Below are positions 55,212 through 63,163 of a stretch of DNA of 64,000 bases, one piece after another (position 1 is the first letter of the stretch; every line of letters begins with the position of its first letter). The position numbers were made by a program, and so were the translations under genes. The notes below the pieces were generated by a model, which saw only the letters and a program-made list of their open reading frames with translations, made no database searches and was not told where the DNA came from. The DNA is from JAJPJE01 sp963848375 (GTDB taxonomy: Bacteria; Acidobacteriota; Terriglobia; Terriglobales; Acidobacteriaceae): positions 62,001-126,000 of the forward strand of contig CAWKDK010000005.1 in the NCBI GenBank assembly GCA_963848375.1. Direction: 5' to 3'.

Positions 55212-55574
55212 ATGTATTCGAAACAGGTTCTGGATCATTTTGAGCATCCGAGATTTGCCGGAGAGTTGGAGAATGCCACCGTGTGTGTGGATGTGGAGAA
55301 TCCGGCATGCGGAGACCGTTTGAGGCTGGCGCTTCGGATCGAAGGAGAGCGGATTGTTGATGCGCGATTCAAGGCGAAGGGATGCGTGCCGTCGATGGCA
55401 TGCGCGTCAAGGTTGGCGGAGACGGTGACCGGAATCGATGTGGCGGCAGCGCGAAACTTAACCAGGGAAGAACTGGTGGAGAGTCTGGGCGGTCTACCGG
55501 AGGCTTCGACACATGCGGGACATCTGGCGATCGATGCGTTGAGAGAAGCACTGAGCAAACACGCGGTCCGGTAG
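55212..55574 (+). CDS. NifU/IscU-like scaffold-type protein
   Basis: 120 residues from ATG 55212, whose MYSKQVLDHFEHPRF start matches NifU N-termini; GTG 55206 is an alternative. It keeps ENPACGD and GCVPSMACAS, giving two of the three cluster ligands and the helper Asp. The third site, usually H-C in the last helix, reads THAGHL and lacks the Cys. It may bind iron or zinc rather than build clusters. A TACAAT box lies just upstream. Followed by a DsrE gene after 43 bp. Confidence 0.8.
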   Translation: MYSKQVLDHFEHPRFAGELENATVCVDVENPACGDRLRLALRIEGERIVDARFKAKGCVPSMACASRLAETVTGIDVAAARNLTREELVESLGGLPEASTHAGHLAIDALREALSKHAVR

Positions 55575-55617
55575 GTATTTCGGTGGAACGTATCGCGTCG
55601 GGATGAAAGACTAATCG

Positions 55618-55968
55618 ATGAGCAAATACCTTTTCATACTGAATGATTCTCCTTATTCCAGCCAACGCAGCTATAACGCGCTGCGCATGGTTGGAGCGAT
55701 GGCGAACAGCGAGACCGACATCTCAATCTTTTTGCTGGGCGATGGAGTCGTGAATGGCTTGCGGCGGCAGTCGCCAGCGGATGCTTCGTATAACGTTCAA
55801 GAAATGCTGAGAGCGCTGAAGCGGCAGAACGTGAGTATGGGCGCGTGTCGAACGTGCCTGGAAGCGCGTGGAATCGACGATGACTCACTTGTGGAAGGCG
55901 TAAAGAGACAAACGCTTTCTGACTTGCAACAGTTGACGGAAGAAGCGGACAAAGTGCTGGTTTTCTGA
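55618..55968 (+). CDS. DsrE/DsrF-like sulfur-relay protein
   Basis: 116 residues. A Rossmann-like DsrE fold: KYLFILNDSPYSSQRSYNALRM at the start, ISIFLLGDGV in strand 4, and a Cys pair in GACRTCLEARG near residue 77 that fits the sulfur-carrying position. The pairing with the NifU-like gene suggests a role in handling sulfane sulfur or Fe-S intermediates. Inference from motif and neighbour only. Confidence 0.83.
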   Translation: MSKYLFILNDSPYSSQRSYNALRMVGAMANSETDISIFLLGDGVVNGLRRQSPADASYNVQEMLRALKRQNVSMGACRTCLEARGIDDDSLVEGVKRQTLSDLQQLTEEADKVLVF

Positions 55969-56037
55969 ACCTTCCTGGGGGTCGAGGGACTGATCCCATT
56001 TGACTGGTATTCGGCCTCTCCGATTACACTGTCAGTG

Positions 56038-58170
56038 ATGAACTCTCTAATCGTTGCCTCTATTGCCATCATCGGCCTGGCGACTCTTGCTGCCCCTGCA
56101 TCGGGCGCGGAGTTCGGGCCCAGCAACCCTTTCTACGCTCCTAGCAAACTGCCGTTCCAGGCGCCTCCGTTCGACAAGATCAAGGATGAGGATTACCAGC
56201 CGGCAATTGAAGCTGGCATGGCGGAACAGCGCAAGGAGATCCAGGCAATTGCGGAGAATCCGGCTGCGCCGACTTTCGACAATACGATTGTGCCGATGGA
56301 GAAGAGCGGCCTGTTGCTGTCGCGTGCGGCTGCGACGTTCTTTGCGGTGGTCAGCGCGAACACCAATCCGACGCTGCAGAAGGTGAGGCAGGCGGAAGCA
56401 CCGAAGCTTGCGGCGCATCAGGATGCGATCTACCTGGATCCGAAGTTATTTCAGCGCGTAGCGACGATTTATAAGGAACGGCAATCGTTGAAGCTGAATC
56501 CCGAACAGTTGCGGCTGGTCGAGCGTACCTACGAGGAGTTCGTGCACGCGGGTGCGAATCTCAGCGAGGCGGATAAGACGGAGCTGAAGAAGCTCAACGA
56601 AGAACTCGCGACCCTGTCCAATACTTTCAGCAACAAGCTTTTGGCTGCTACCAAAGACGCCGCGTTCGTGACGACCGATAAAACGGCGCTGTTGGGATTG
56701 AGTGATGCGGAAATCAGTGCGGCCGCGGAAGCGGCGAAGGGCCGCAAGGTCGAGGGATTCGTTCTGCCGTTGCAGAACACCACGCAGCAGCCCGATCTGG
56801 TTACGATGACGAACCGGTCGACGCGGCAGGGAATCTTCGAGAACTCGTGGGGACGCGCGGAGAAGGGCGATGGCAACGATACGCGAGAGACGATCGCGAG
56901 GATTGCGCAACTGAGGGCACAGAAGGGCAAGCTGCTGGGGTTCCCGAGTTTCGCTGCCTGGAAGGTAGAAGACCAGATGGCGAAGACGCCGGAAGCGGCG
57001 TTGAAGTTCATGGATGATCTGGTGCCGGCAGCAACTGGCAGAGCGGCAACCGAGGCACAAGATATTCAGGCGCTGATCGACAAACAGAATGGCGGCTTCA
57101 AGGTGCAGCCGTGGGACTGGGAGTTCTATTCCGAGCAGGTACGGAAGGCGAAGTACGACCTTGACGAAGAACAGGTGAAGCCATATTTCGAGATGAATAA
57201 TGTGCTCGAGAACGGCGTCTTCTACGCGGCGACGCAGTTATATGGGATCACGTTCAAGGAACGTAAGGATCTTCCGGTGTACGCGCAGGGAATGCGGGTA
57301 TTCGAGGTATCGAATGCCGATGGCAGTCCGCTAGCGCTGTTTTACTGCGACTACTTCAAGCGCGACAACAAGCAGGGTGGCGCCTGGATGACGAACTATG
57401 TCGACCAGACGAAGCTGCTTGGCACAAAACCAGTGGTTGTGAACGTCGCCAACTTCGCGCAGCCGGCCGCGGGCGAGCCGGCGCTGCTCACCTCGGACGA
57501 CGTGAGAACAATGTTCCACGAGTTCGGTCACGCGTTGCACGGGATGTTCTCGAATACGACGTACCCCAGTCTTTCGGGAACTTCGACGGCACGCGATTTT
57601 GTGGAGTTTCCATCGCAGTTTAATGAGCATTGGGCTACATATCCGACGGTATTTCAGCACTACGCCAAGCACTACAAAACTGGTGCTCCCATGCCGGCAG
57701 ACCTGGTGGAGAAGATCAAGAAGGCGGACACCTTCAACAAGGGCTATGACACGACTGAGCTGCTAGCAGCGGCGCAATTGGATATGAAGTGGCACACACT
57801 GCCGGCAAACGCACCACTGCAGAAGCCGGATGCGTTCGAGAAGGAATCGTTAGAACAGATTCACCTGTGGGTGAGCTATGTGCCTCCGCGTTATCGTTCG
57901 AGCTACTTCGCACACATATGGGGCAGCGGATATGCGGCTGGGTACTACGCGTATTTGTGGACGCAGATGCTGGCGGACGATGCGTATCAGTGGTTCGATG
58001 AGAATGGGAAACTGACACGCGCGAATGGGGATCGATTCCGAAATATGGTTTTGTCACGAGGGAATACCGAGGACCTCGAGACGCTGTATGAGGCATGGCG
58101 CGGAAAGAAACCGACGGTGGGACCGATGTTGAAATATCGTGGCCTGGAAACAGGCGGGGCGTCCAAGTAG
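56038..58170 (+). CDS. M3-family peptidyl-dipeptidase, exported
   Basis: 710 residues from ATG 56038 (a GTG is adjacent at 56035). A signal peptide runs to about residue 22 (ending PASGAE). The zinc motif HEFGH at residues 494-498 sits in MFHEFGHALHGMFS; the third ligand Glu is in the EFPSQFNEHW region. PRYRSSYFAHIWGSGYAAGYYAYLW is also typical for the Dcp group. It would remove dipeptides from peptide C-termini in the periplasm. Stop followed closely by a hairpin repeat. Confidence 0.95.
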   Translation: MNSLIVASIAIIGLATLAAPASGAEFGPSNPFYAPSKLPFQAPPFDKIKDEDYQPAIEAGMAEQRKEIQAIAENPAAPTFDNTIVPMEKSGLLLSRAAATFFAVVSANTNPTLQKVRQAEAPKLAAHQDAIYLDPKLFQRVATIYKERQSLKLNPEQLRLVERTYEEFVHAGANLSEADKTELKKLNEELATLSNTFSNKLLAATKDAAFVTTDKTALLGLSDAEISAAAEAAKGRKVEGFVLPLQNTTQQPDLVTMTNRSTRQGIFENSWGRAEKGDGNDTRETIARIAQLRAQKGKLLGFPSFAAWKVEDQMAKTPEAALKFMDDLVPAATGRAATEAQDIQALIDKQNGGFKVQPWDWEFYSEQVRKAKYDLDEEQVKPYFEMNNVLENGVFYAATQLYGITFKERKDLPVYAQGMRVFEVSNADGSPLALFYCDYFKRDNKQGGAWMTNYVDQTKLLGTKPVVVNVANFAQPAAGEPALLTSDDVRTMFHEFGHALHGMFSNTTYPSLSGTSTARDFVEFPSQFNEHWATYPTVFQHYAKHYKTGAPMPADLVEKIKKADTFNKGYDTTELLAAAQLDMKWHTLPANAPLQKPDAFEKESLEQIHLWVSYVPPRYRSSYFAHIWGSGYAAGYYAYLWTQMLADDAYQWFDENGKLTRANGDRFRNMVLSRGNTEDLETLYEAWRGKKPTVGPMLKYRGLETGGASK

Positions 58171-58194
58171 GCCTCGTGCGAGCAAGTGGGATTA

Positions 58195-58248
58195 CCCCAC
58201 CCAGGCCAAGAGAGGGCCAGGGTGGGGCACCCGTAAACCAGTCCTGGT
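58195..58248. repeat. Hairpin module copy
   Basis: CCCCACCCAGGCC...GGGCCAGGGTGGGG followed by CACCCGTAAACCAGTCCTG. The inner stem differs from other copies in both arms, one mismatch remaining. It sits at the convergent end of the M3 peptidase and HAD genes. Confidence 0.85.
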
Positions 58249-58249
58249 C

Positions 58250-58978
58250 TCAACTTTGTCTGGGGTTGCGCTGCGGGTGGTAGATCGTCCAGTGGTTCTG
58301 TTTTGCAATCACTTCTAAATCAGGGTTGGGATTGATGGCGAAGGGGTGCCGCGCCAACGTGAGCATGGCCTCGTCAAAAATCGAATTGCCGAAAGCGGCG
58401 TCGGGAGTGGTTCCGACAACTTCGTTAATCGCCAGAGCCTTGCCAACTCCCGAGGGAACGCGTAGCAAACGGTCGGTGGCGACCCCGTCTTCACAATGCA
58501 CGCAGGCGGCAAGGACGTGATCAGCGGGAATGCCGAAGTCTTTCACGCCTTCACGAACCACCCAATCGTTGGTGGATGATACTGCCCACAAATCACAACC
58601 CTGATCGGCGAGTGCGCGCGTGAGCACGAGCATCTCCGGAAAAATCGTTGGAGCTACGGCGACGGGAAAGTAACGGGCAACGGCGCGTTCGAGCTCGGCA
58701 ACTGAAAAGCCGGCGTGCACAGTAACCATCTCACCACACATGTCGTCTTCGCTGACTTCACCACGCTTATAGCTGGCGTAGCGATCGCGTAGCCACTGGG
58801 CGGTGCGATCGTCGAGCAGATTGTTTTCGAGTTCCCAACGATAGAAGAGTTCTCCGGAATCGCTGTCCCAGAGAGTCCCGTCGCAATCGAAAACAGCGAG
58901 GCTTGGACGGAGTTCGAGAACCGAGGAGATGAATTTGCGAGCGGATGCGGAGATAGAAGGTTTGATTTGAGTGCTCAT
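58250..58978 (-). CDS. HAD-superfamily hydrolase
   Basis: 242 residues. The nucleophile motif AVFDCDGTLWDSD has Asp31 and the acid Asp33; motif II is the Ser in WAVSSTND, and GNSIFDEAML supplies motif IV acids. It resembles phosphoserine phosphatase-like HAD enzymes with a helical cap. Substrate unknown. The next gene upstream on the same strand starts 11 bp before it. Confidence 0.88.
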   Translation of the reverse strand: MSTQIKPSISASARKFISSVLELRPSLAVFDCDGTLWDSDSGELFYRWELENNLLDDRTAQWLRDRYASYKRGEVSEDDMCGEMVTVHAGFSVAELERAVARYFPVAVAPTIFPEMLVLTRALADQGCDLWAVSSTNDWVVREGVKDFGIPADHVLAACVHCEDGVATDRLLRVPSGVGKALAINEVVGTTPDAAFGNSIFDEAMLTLARHPFAINPNPDLEVIAKQNHWTIYHPQRNPRQS

Positions 58979-58989
58979 GATTCGGATAT

Positions 58990-59613
58990 TCAGTGGGACA
59001 GGGAAGTGGCAGTGCCGAGCAGCTTCTGATAGTCCTCGGGTGTGTCGATGTTGGAGGCCACCAGTGGATCGTTGACGTCGACGTAGACGAGGCGATCCTG
59101 ATGCTGATGCTCGATTTCACGAGCGTTGGAAGTGGCGGGTGCGCTGAGAAATGCGCCAATCAATTCGCGAGTAAGAAAGATGGGATGGCCGTGTTTGCCC
59201 TGAAATGATGGAATGAGCGCCCACGCGCCCTCGTTAATGCGCGGCAAGAACTGGTCGTGCAGGTAAGAAACAGTCGCGAGCTCCGGCGCTGGGCGATCAA
59301 CGAGGGTGAGAATGGCGGAATCACGCCCGCGATTCAGGATGTCCTGCAGCCCGACTTGAAGCGAGCTGAATTGGCCACGCTCGGGCTCTGGATTGACGAC
59401 TAGGAATGCACCAAGAGAATCGACGGTCGGGCGAAGTTCTTCCGCATTGCTTCCAGCGACGACAATCACAAGATCGGAAAAGGGTGAGAGCGTCTGGATG
59501 GCGGAACTAAGAAACGATCCCTGCCGCCAGGGAAGGAGCGCCTTGGGACGACCCATTCGCGAGGACTGGCCGGCTGCAAGGATCACACCACACAGGCTAG
59601 GAGCGCGAACCAT
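58990..59613 (-). CDS. MobA/MocA-like nucleotidyltransferase
   Basis: 207 residues. GVILAAGQSSRMGRPKALLPW is the nucleotide-binding signature near the N-terminus. LTLVDRPAPELATVS and the HGHPIFL motif follow, as in molybdenum-cofactor cytidylyl/guanylyltransferases. The usual D-Q/M-P acid is VDRP here. No other molybdenum gene is in view, so a related sugar-nucleotide role is possible. Probably one operon with the HAD gene. Confidence 0.85.
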   Translation of the reverse strand: MVRAPSLCGVILAAGQSSRMGRPKALLPWRQGSFLSSAIQTLSPFSDLVIVVAGSNAEELRPTVDSLGAFLVVNPEPERGQFSSLQVGLQDILNRGRDSAILTLVDRPAPELATVSYLHDQFLPRINEGAWALIPSFQGKHGHPIFLTRELIGAFLSAPATSNAREIEHQHQDRLVYVDVNDPLVASNIDTPEDYQKLLGTATSLSH

Positions 59614-59785
59614 GCAAAAACTGTAACAGAATGGCTCGACGTGCGGTATCCCGCTTATCGGCGCGAAGAAGACTTGCTGGTCGACAACTTCGATCTATGC
59701 AGCGGGTCTAAATAAAAAAGCCGAACGCAAGTGTGAAAAGTTAAATCTAAGTTAAGCACTTGATGTGTGGGAAATCCGGCCAGCC

Positions 59786-60452
59786 ATGAGTACGAGTACC
59801 TGGAACGTTGAAGTCGATAGTCATAGATTCTTTCTCTGGGCTCAGATAGTTGATTGCCTTCCTGCTGATCGAATCTGCGCTGTGGAGCACGGGTCCAACC
59901 CAGAAGATGTTTTCGTTTGTGGGGATGCTGGCAATCCTTGGATTCACGGTGGTAAATCGGAACAGCCTGAGCGAACTGGGTTTGGGGAGAAGAGGGTTCC
60001 GAGGGGCGATGGTGGCCGTGCCAATCGCCGTGGTGGTGGCGGGCGGATTCATGGTTTTGGGCGCGTGGGCGGGTACGCTGCGCAGTTTGTTCGGAGCAGG
60101 GTCTGTATACCTGCATGCGTTCGGCTACGGGATCTGGTCGCTGGAACAGGAATTCATTCTCAATTCGTTCTTCTACCTGATCCTGGAAAAACTGCTCGGG
60201 AATAACCATCGAACGGCACTGTGCGCAGCACTGCTGTTCTCCTTCGCACATATACCCAATCCAATTCTTGTTCCGGCCACGCTGGTTGGGGGACTGCTTT
60301 TTGTCGAGGCGTTCCGGAGGTGGCGGAATATTTATCCGCTAGGGATCGCGCACGCGCTGCTGGGACTGTCGCTTGCGCTCACGGTATCGGACTCATGGAT
60401 GCACCACATGCGAGTGGGCCTTTCTTTTCTGCGATTCCATGTGAATGGGTGA
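59786..60452 (+). CDS. CPBP-type intramembrane protease-like protein, frameshifted
   Basis: About 222 residues from ATG 59786. The first frame to about 59852 encodes the start of helix 1 (FFLWAQIV); the +1 frame to 60452 continues IAFLLIESALW. One extra G in GTTGATT explains the break. Five to six membrane helices follow. The CPBP motifs are degenerate: LEQEFILNSFFYLIL instead of EExxxR, and FSFAHIPNP holding one His. It could be a non-catalytic relative. The TetR regulator follows after 66 bp. Confidence 0.75.
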
Positions 60453-60504
60453 GATGAGCGACGGTTGCGGTTGACCGTGCTGCAGAGCAAGGCGTAGAAA
60501 GTAA

Positions 60505-60516
60505 GTAAGTACTTAC
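60505..60516. promoter_or_regulatory. Palindromic operator for the TetR gene
   Basis: GTAAGTACTTAC is a perfect 12 bp palindrome ending 2 bp before the ATG at 60519 and preceded by a further GTAA unit. Such TAAGTACTTA sites are typical for TetR family autoregulation. It overlaps the ribosome binding region, so a bound repressor would block initiation. Confidence 0.7.
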
Positions 60517-60518
60517 CT

Positions 60519-61121
60519 ATGGGACATCAGGCTCGACTTTCCTCGGGGGACCGCCGGCAACAGATTGTAGAAGTGGCGACACAGTTATTTGCGCGCCAGG
60601 GATACGAAGGGACGACTACGCGACAGATTGCCGAGGCTGCCGAGGTGAACGAGGCGATCATTTTCCGGCACTTTACGACCAAAGAGGATTTGTATTGGGC
60701 AGTGATTGAAGATCAGTGCCGAATGCGAGCGGGGAGAGAGAAGCTGGAGCAGGCGCTCGGATCGGGGCAGAACGACGAGCAAATATTCACTTCGATCGCC
60801 AGCGAGTTTCTAAGCCGGGATGCGACTCTGCCGCGATTGTTGCTGTTCAGCGCACTGGAGCGGCACGAGGTGTCGCAACGATTCTTCAAAGTGCACGTCG
60901 CGTCTTATTACGAAATTCTGGGCGACTACATCCGGCGACGAATTGAGGACGGTGCGTTCCGCGACGTGGATCCGATTCTGGCAGCGCGATCATTCTTTGG
61001 CATGCTGGTCTATCACTTCCAAGTACAGGAACTGTTCGGGGCCAAGCACCTTCACGACATCGAACTGGAGCACGCGGTGAAGACGTTTGTGGGGATCTGG
61101 CTGAAGGGAATGCGGCCGTAA
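60519..61121 (+). CDS. TetR-family transcriptional regulator
   Basis: 200 residues. N-terminal helix-turn-helix: RQQIVEVATQLFARQGYEGTT and TTRQIAEAAEVNEAIIFRHF at about 10-55. The C-terminal ligand domain has a FQVQELFGA helix typical of AcrR-like efflux regulators. It probably represses its own gene through the palindrome at 60505. No efflux pump gene is adjacent in the window. Confidence 0.92.
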   Translation: MGHQARLSSGDRRQQIVEVATQLFARQGYEGTTTRQIAEAAEVNEAIIFRHFTTKEDLYWAVIEDQCRMRAGREKLEQALGSGQNDEQIFTSIASEFLSRDATLPRLLLFSALERHEVSQRFFKVHVASYYEILGDYIRRRIEDGAFRDVDPILAARSFFGMLVYHFQVQELFGAKHLHDIELEHAVKTFVGIWLKGMRP

Positions 61122-61170
61122 GCGGCAGCTCTGAGCATAGAGGGACGGGGTAGCTAGTAGCTGGTTGTGG

Positions 61171-61299
61171 GGAGGGCGCCCGCGTCACCTACAACTGAAT
61201 ATCCATCACGCAACGTGTGCTCGTGATGACAAAAGCAAAGTCAAAATCCCCACTCAAGCCAAAAGCAGGCTTGAATGGGGCACCCGTAAACCAGTCCTG
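61171..61299. repeat. Full modular repeat copy
   Basis: In order: GC hairpin remnant GGGAGGGCGCCCGCGTCAC at 61171-61188; a diverged CTGAATATCCATCACGCAAC...CTCGTGATGACA module at 61192-61232; a short GTCAAA run; and CCCCACTCAAGCC...GGCTTGAATGGGG with CACCCGTAAACCAGTCCTG at 61248-61299. It lies between convergent TetR and OYE genes. Confidence 0.88.
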
Positions 61300-61324
61300 C
61301 ACACGTCACCGTCCGCTATGCGCT

Positions 61325-62392
61325 TCAGTCGCGAGCGCGTTCGTATTGCGGCGGCCAGTTGATCTTATGATGGACGGCGCGTGCTGCGTGCAGAGGCCAA
61401 TAGGGGTGGCGCAGGAACTCGCGCGCGAGCAGAACGGCGTCGGCCTGGCCGGTGCGGATAATGGTGTCCGCCTGTTGAGGCGAGGTGATCATGCCAACGC
61501 TGCCGGTGGGGATTCCAGCGTCTCGGCGAATGCGCTCGGCAAATTGAGTTTGATATCCGGGACCGACCGGAATCACGGCGTTGGGAACTAGACCTCCTGA
61601 GGAACAATCCACAAAATCAACTCCGAGTAGCTTGAGTTTGCGCGCAAGCTCGACCGACTGATCGAGGTCCCAGCCTCCTTCGACCCAATCGGTGCAGGAG
61701 ATGCGGATGGCGAGCGGAAGAGAATCGGGCCAGACTTCACGGATCGCGGCTGCGACTTCACAGACGATTCTTATGCGATTTTCAAAGCTGCCGCCATATT
61801 GGTCGGTGCGCTGATTACTGAGCGGTGAGAGAAATTCGTGGAGAAGATAGCCGTGCGCTGCATGGATCTCCAGGATCTGAAAGCCGGCAGCGAGAGCACG
61901 TTGAGCAGCTTGCTTGAAAGCGGAGACGGTACGCTGGATTTCCGCAATGGTGAGCTGCTGGGGAGTTTGATAGGTGGGAGCGAAGGGAATTGGGCTGGGT
62001 GCGTAAATCGGGGACCATCCGCCATCAGCGGGGCTGAGCGGAGCACCGCCCTTCCAGGGAACATCAGTGCTGGCTTTGCGACCGGCGTGTGCGAGTTGCA
62101 TACCTGCGATCGATCCCTGCGAGGTGATGAACTGAACGATTCGAGACAGGAAGTCGACGTGAGCGTCTTGCCAGATCCCGAGATCGGCGGCTGTGATGCG
62201 CCCTTCGGGCGTGACGGCGGTAGCTTCCGTGAATACAAGCCCGGCGCGAGCTACGGCGCGAGTTCCGAGGTGGACGAGGTGCCAGTCGTCGGCAAAGCCG
62301 TCTTTGCTGGAGTATTGGCACATGGGTGAGACGAAGACGCGATTGGGAAACTGAACGGAACGGAGAGGAAGGGGATCGAACAGGCTGGCCAT
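61325..62392 (-). CDS. NADH:flavin oxidoreductase, Old Yellow Enzyme family
   Basis: 355 residues. TIM-barrel ene-reductase of the YqjM/NamA type: FPNRVFVSPMCQYSS near the start, GMQLAHAGRKA, the active-site HAAHGYLLHEFLSP, and GGSFENRIR in the substrate/FMN region. SVGMITSPQQAD binds phosphate of FMN. It reduces activated alkenes with NAD(P)H. Start at the ATG 62392. Confidence 0.94.
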   Translation of the reverse strand: MASLFDPLPLRSVQFPNRVFVSPMCQYSSKDGFADDWHLVHLGTRAVARAGLVFTEATAVTPEGRITAADLGIWQDAHVDFLSRIVQFITSQGSIAGMQLAHAGRKASTDVPWKGGAPLSPADGGWSPIYAPSPIPFAPTYQTPQQLTIAEIQRTVSAFKQAAQRALAAGFQILEIHAAHGYLLHEFLSPLSNQRTDQYGGSFENRIRIVCEVAAAIREVWPDSLPLAIRISCTDWVEGGWDLDQSVELARKLKLLGVDFVDCSSGGLVPNAVIPVGPGYQTQFAERIRRDAGIPTGSVGMITSPQQADTIIRTGQADAVLLAREFLRHPYWPLHAARAVHHKINWPPQYERARD

Positions 62393-62637
62393 GAGTTTCG
62401 TCGTTGCAGCGCTCTTAGTCTATCGCACGGGCGGCAGAAGACAATTTTGCAAGCAGAGTAGATGAAAAGAGGTGGAAATCGGGATCAGAGTTGCTGGAGT
62501 TTGATGACGTGCGGATGTATTTTGATCAGCTTTTTCAATCGTTTGGAAATTTCCTGTGATTTGGATGACTGGGCCCGATTGCCGCATTCGATAAAGTGGG
62601 GTAATTTAATGAAGGCTTGCGTGACTGGGGTGCGCAT

Positions 62638-63078
62638 ATGCCCGTCCTTTTCCTAACTCTCGCTGCGCTGATTTTTTTCATCCTGGTAGTTACGGCCCTC
62701 GCTATTGCCCAGATGGCGGAAAGACGGGAGTCGCGACGCCTGTCGCTGTATATTCCTGGCCGGCCGTTCTGTGTCATTTGCGTTGCCCAGGCTTTCGAGG
62801 AGGACTCGGCGATTTTGTGGGAGACGCAGGTTCCGGCGCTGCAGTCGATCTGTTCCGGAGGGGGGCGCGGAGTAACGGTGGATCGAGTACGCCGCGCGTA
62901 TAACGAGTCTTCGAAACGATATCCCGAACTCTACGACGGAACGAGCTTCGAACACTGGCTGCGATTCCTGGCGGATGCGGAATTGATTGGCATCACTGAT
63001 GACAGGATTTCGATTACGCCGCAAGGAAGACAGTTCTTGAAGTATCGGATCATTCCGAAGCCAGCAGTAGCGGCGTGA
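62638..63078 (+). CDS. Single-span membrane protein with a helical cytoplasmic domain
   Basis: 146 residues from ATG 62638; the frame opens at 62617, but the upstream codons are not convincing. A membrane helix (VLFLTLAALIFFILVVTALA) lies at residues 2-22, followed by a charged segment and then a region of about 90 residues with YPELYDGTSFEHWLRFL, resembling a winged-helix or DUF fold. Gene-free sequence 62393-62637 before it shows only short spurious frames. Function unknown. Confidence 0.7.
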   Translation: MPVLFLTLAALIFFILVVTALAIAQMAERRESRRLSLYIPGRPFCVICVAQAFEEDSAILWETQVPALQSICSGGGRGVTVDRVRRAYNESSKRYPELYDGTSFEHWLRFLADAELIGITDDRISITPQGRQFLKYRIIPKPAVAA

Positions 63079-63163
63079 TGGCTTTGCCAGCCGAGGTCGG
63101 CTGCCCCACGCGAGCGACGCAGATCTAATCCTTGCCTCCCGTAACAAGCGATAAAATTCTGGC

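Noticed and set aside
40447..61299. CCCCACTCAAGCC hairpins as ordinary Rho-independent terminators
   Set aside because: No T-run follows the stem; each is followed by a constant CACCCGTAAACC tail instead.
62462..62777. Short frames on both strands before the membrane protein gene
   Set aside because: Low conservation, no good start sites, and overlap with the real gene at 62638.
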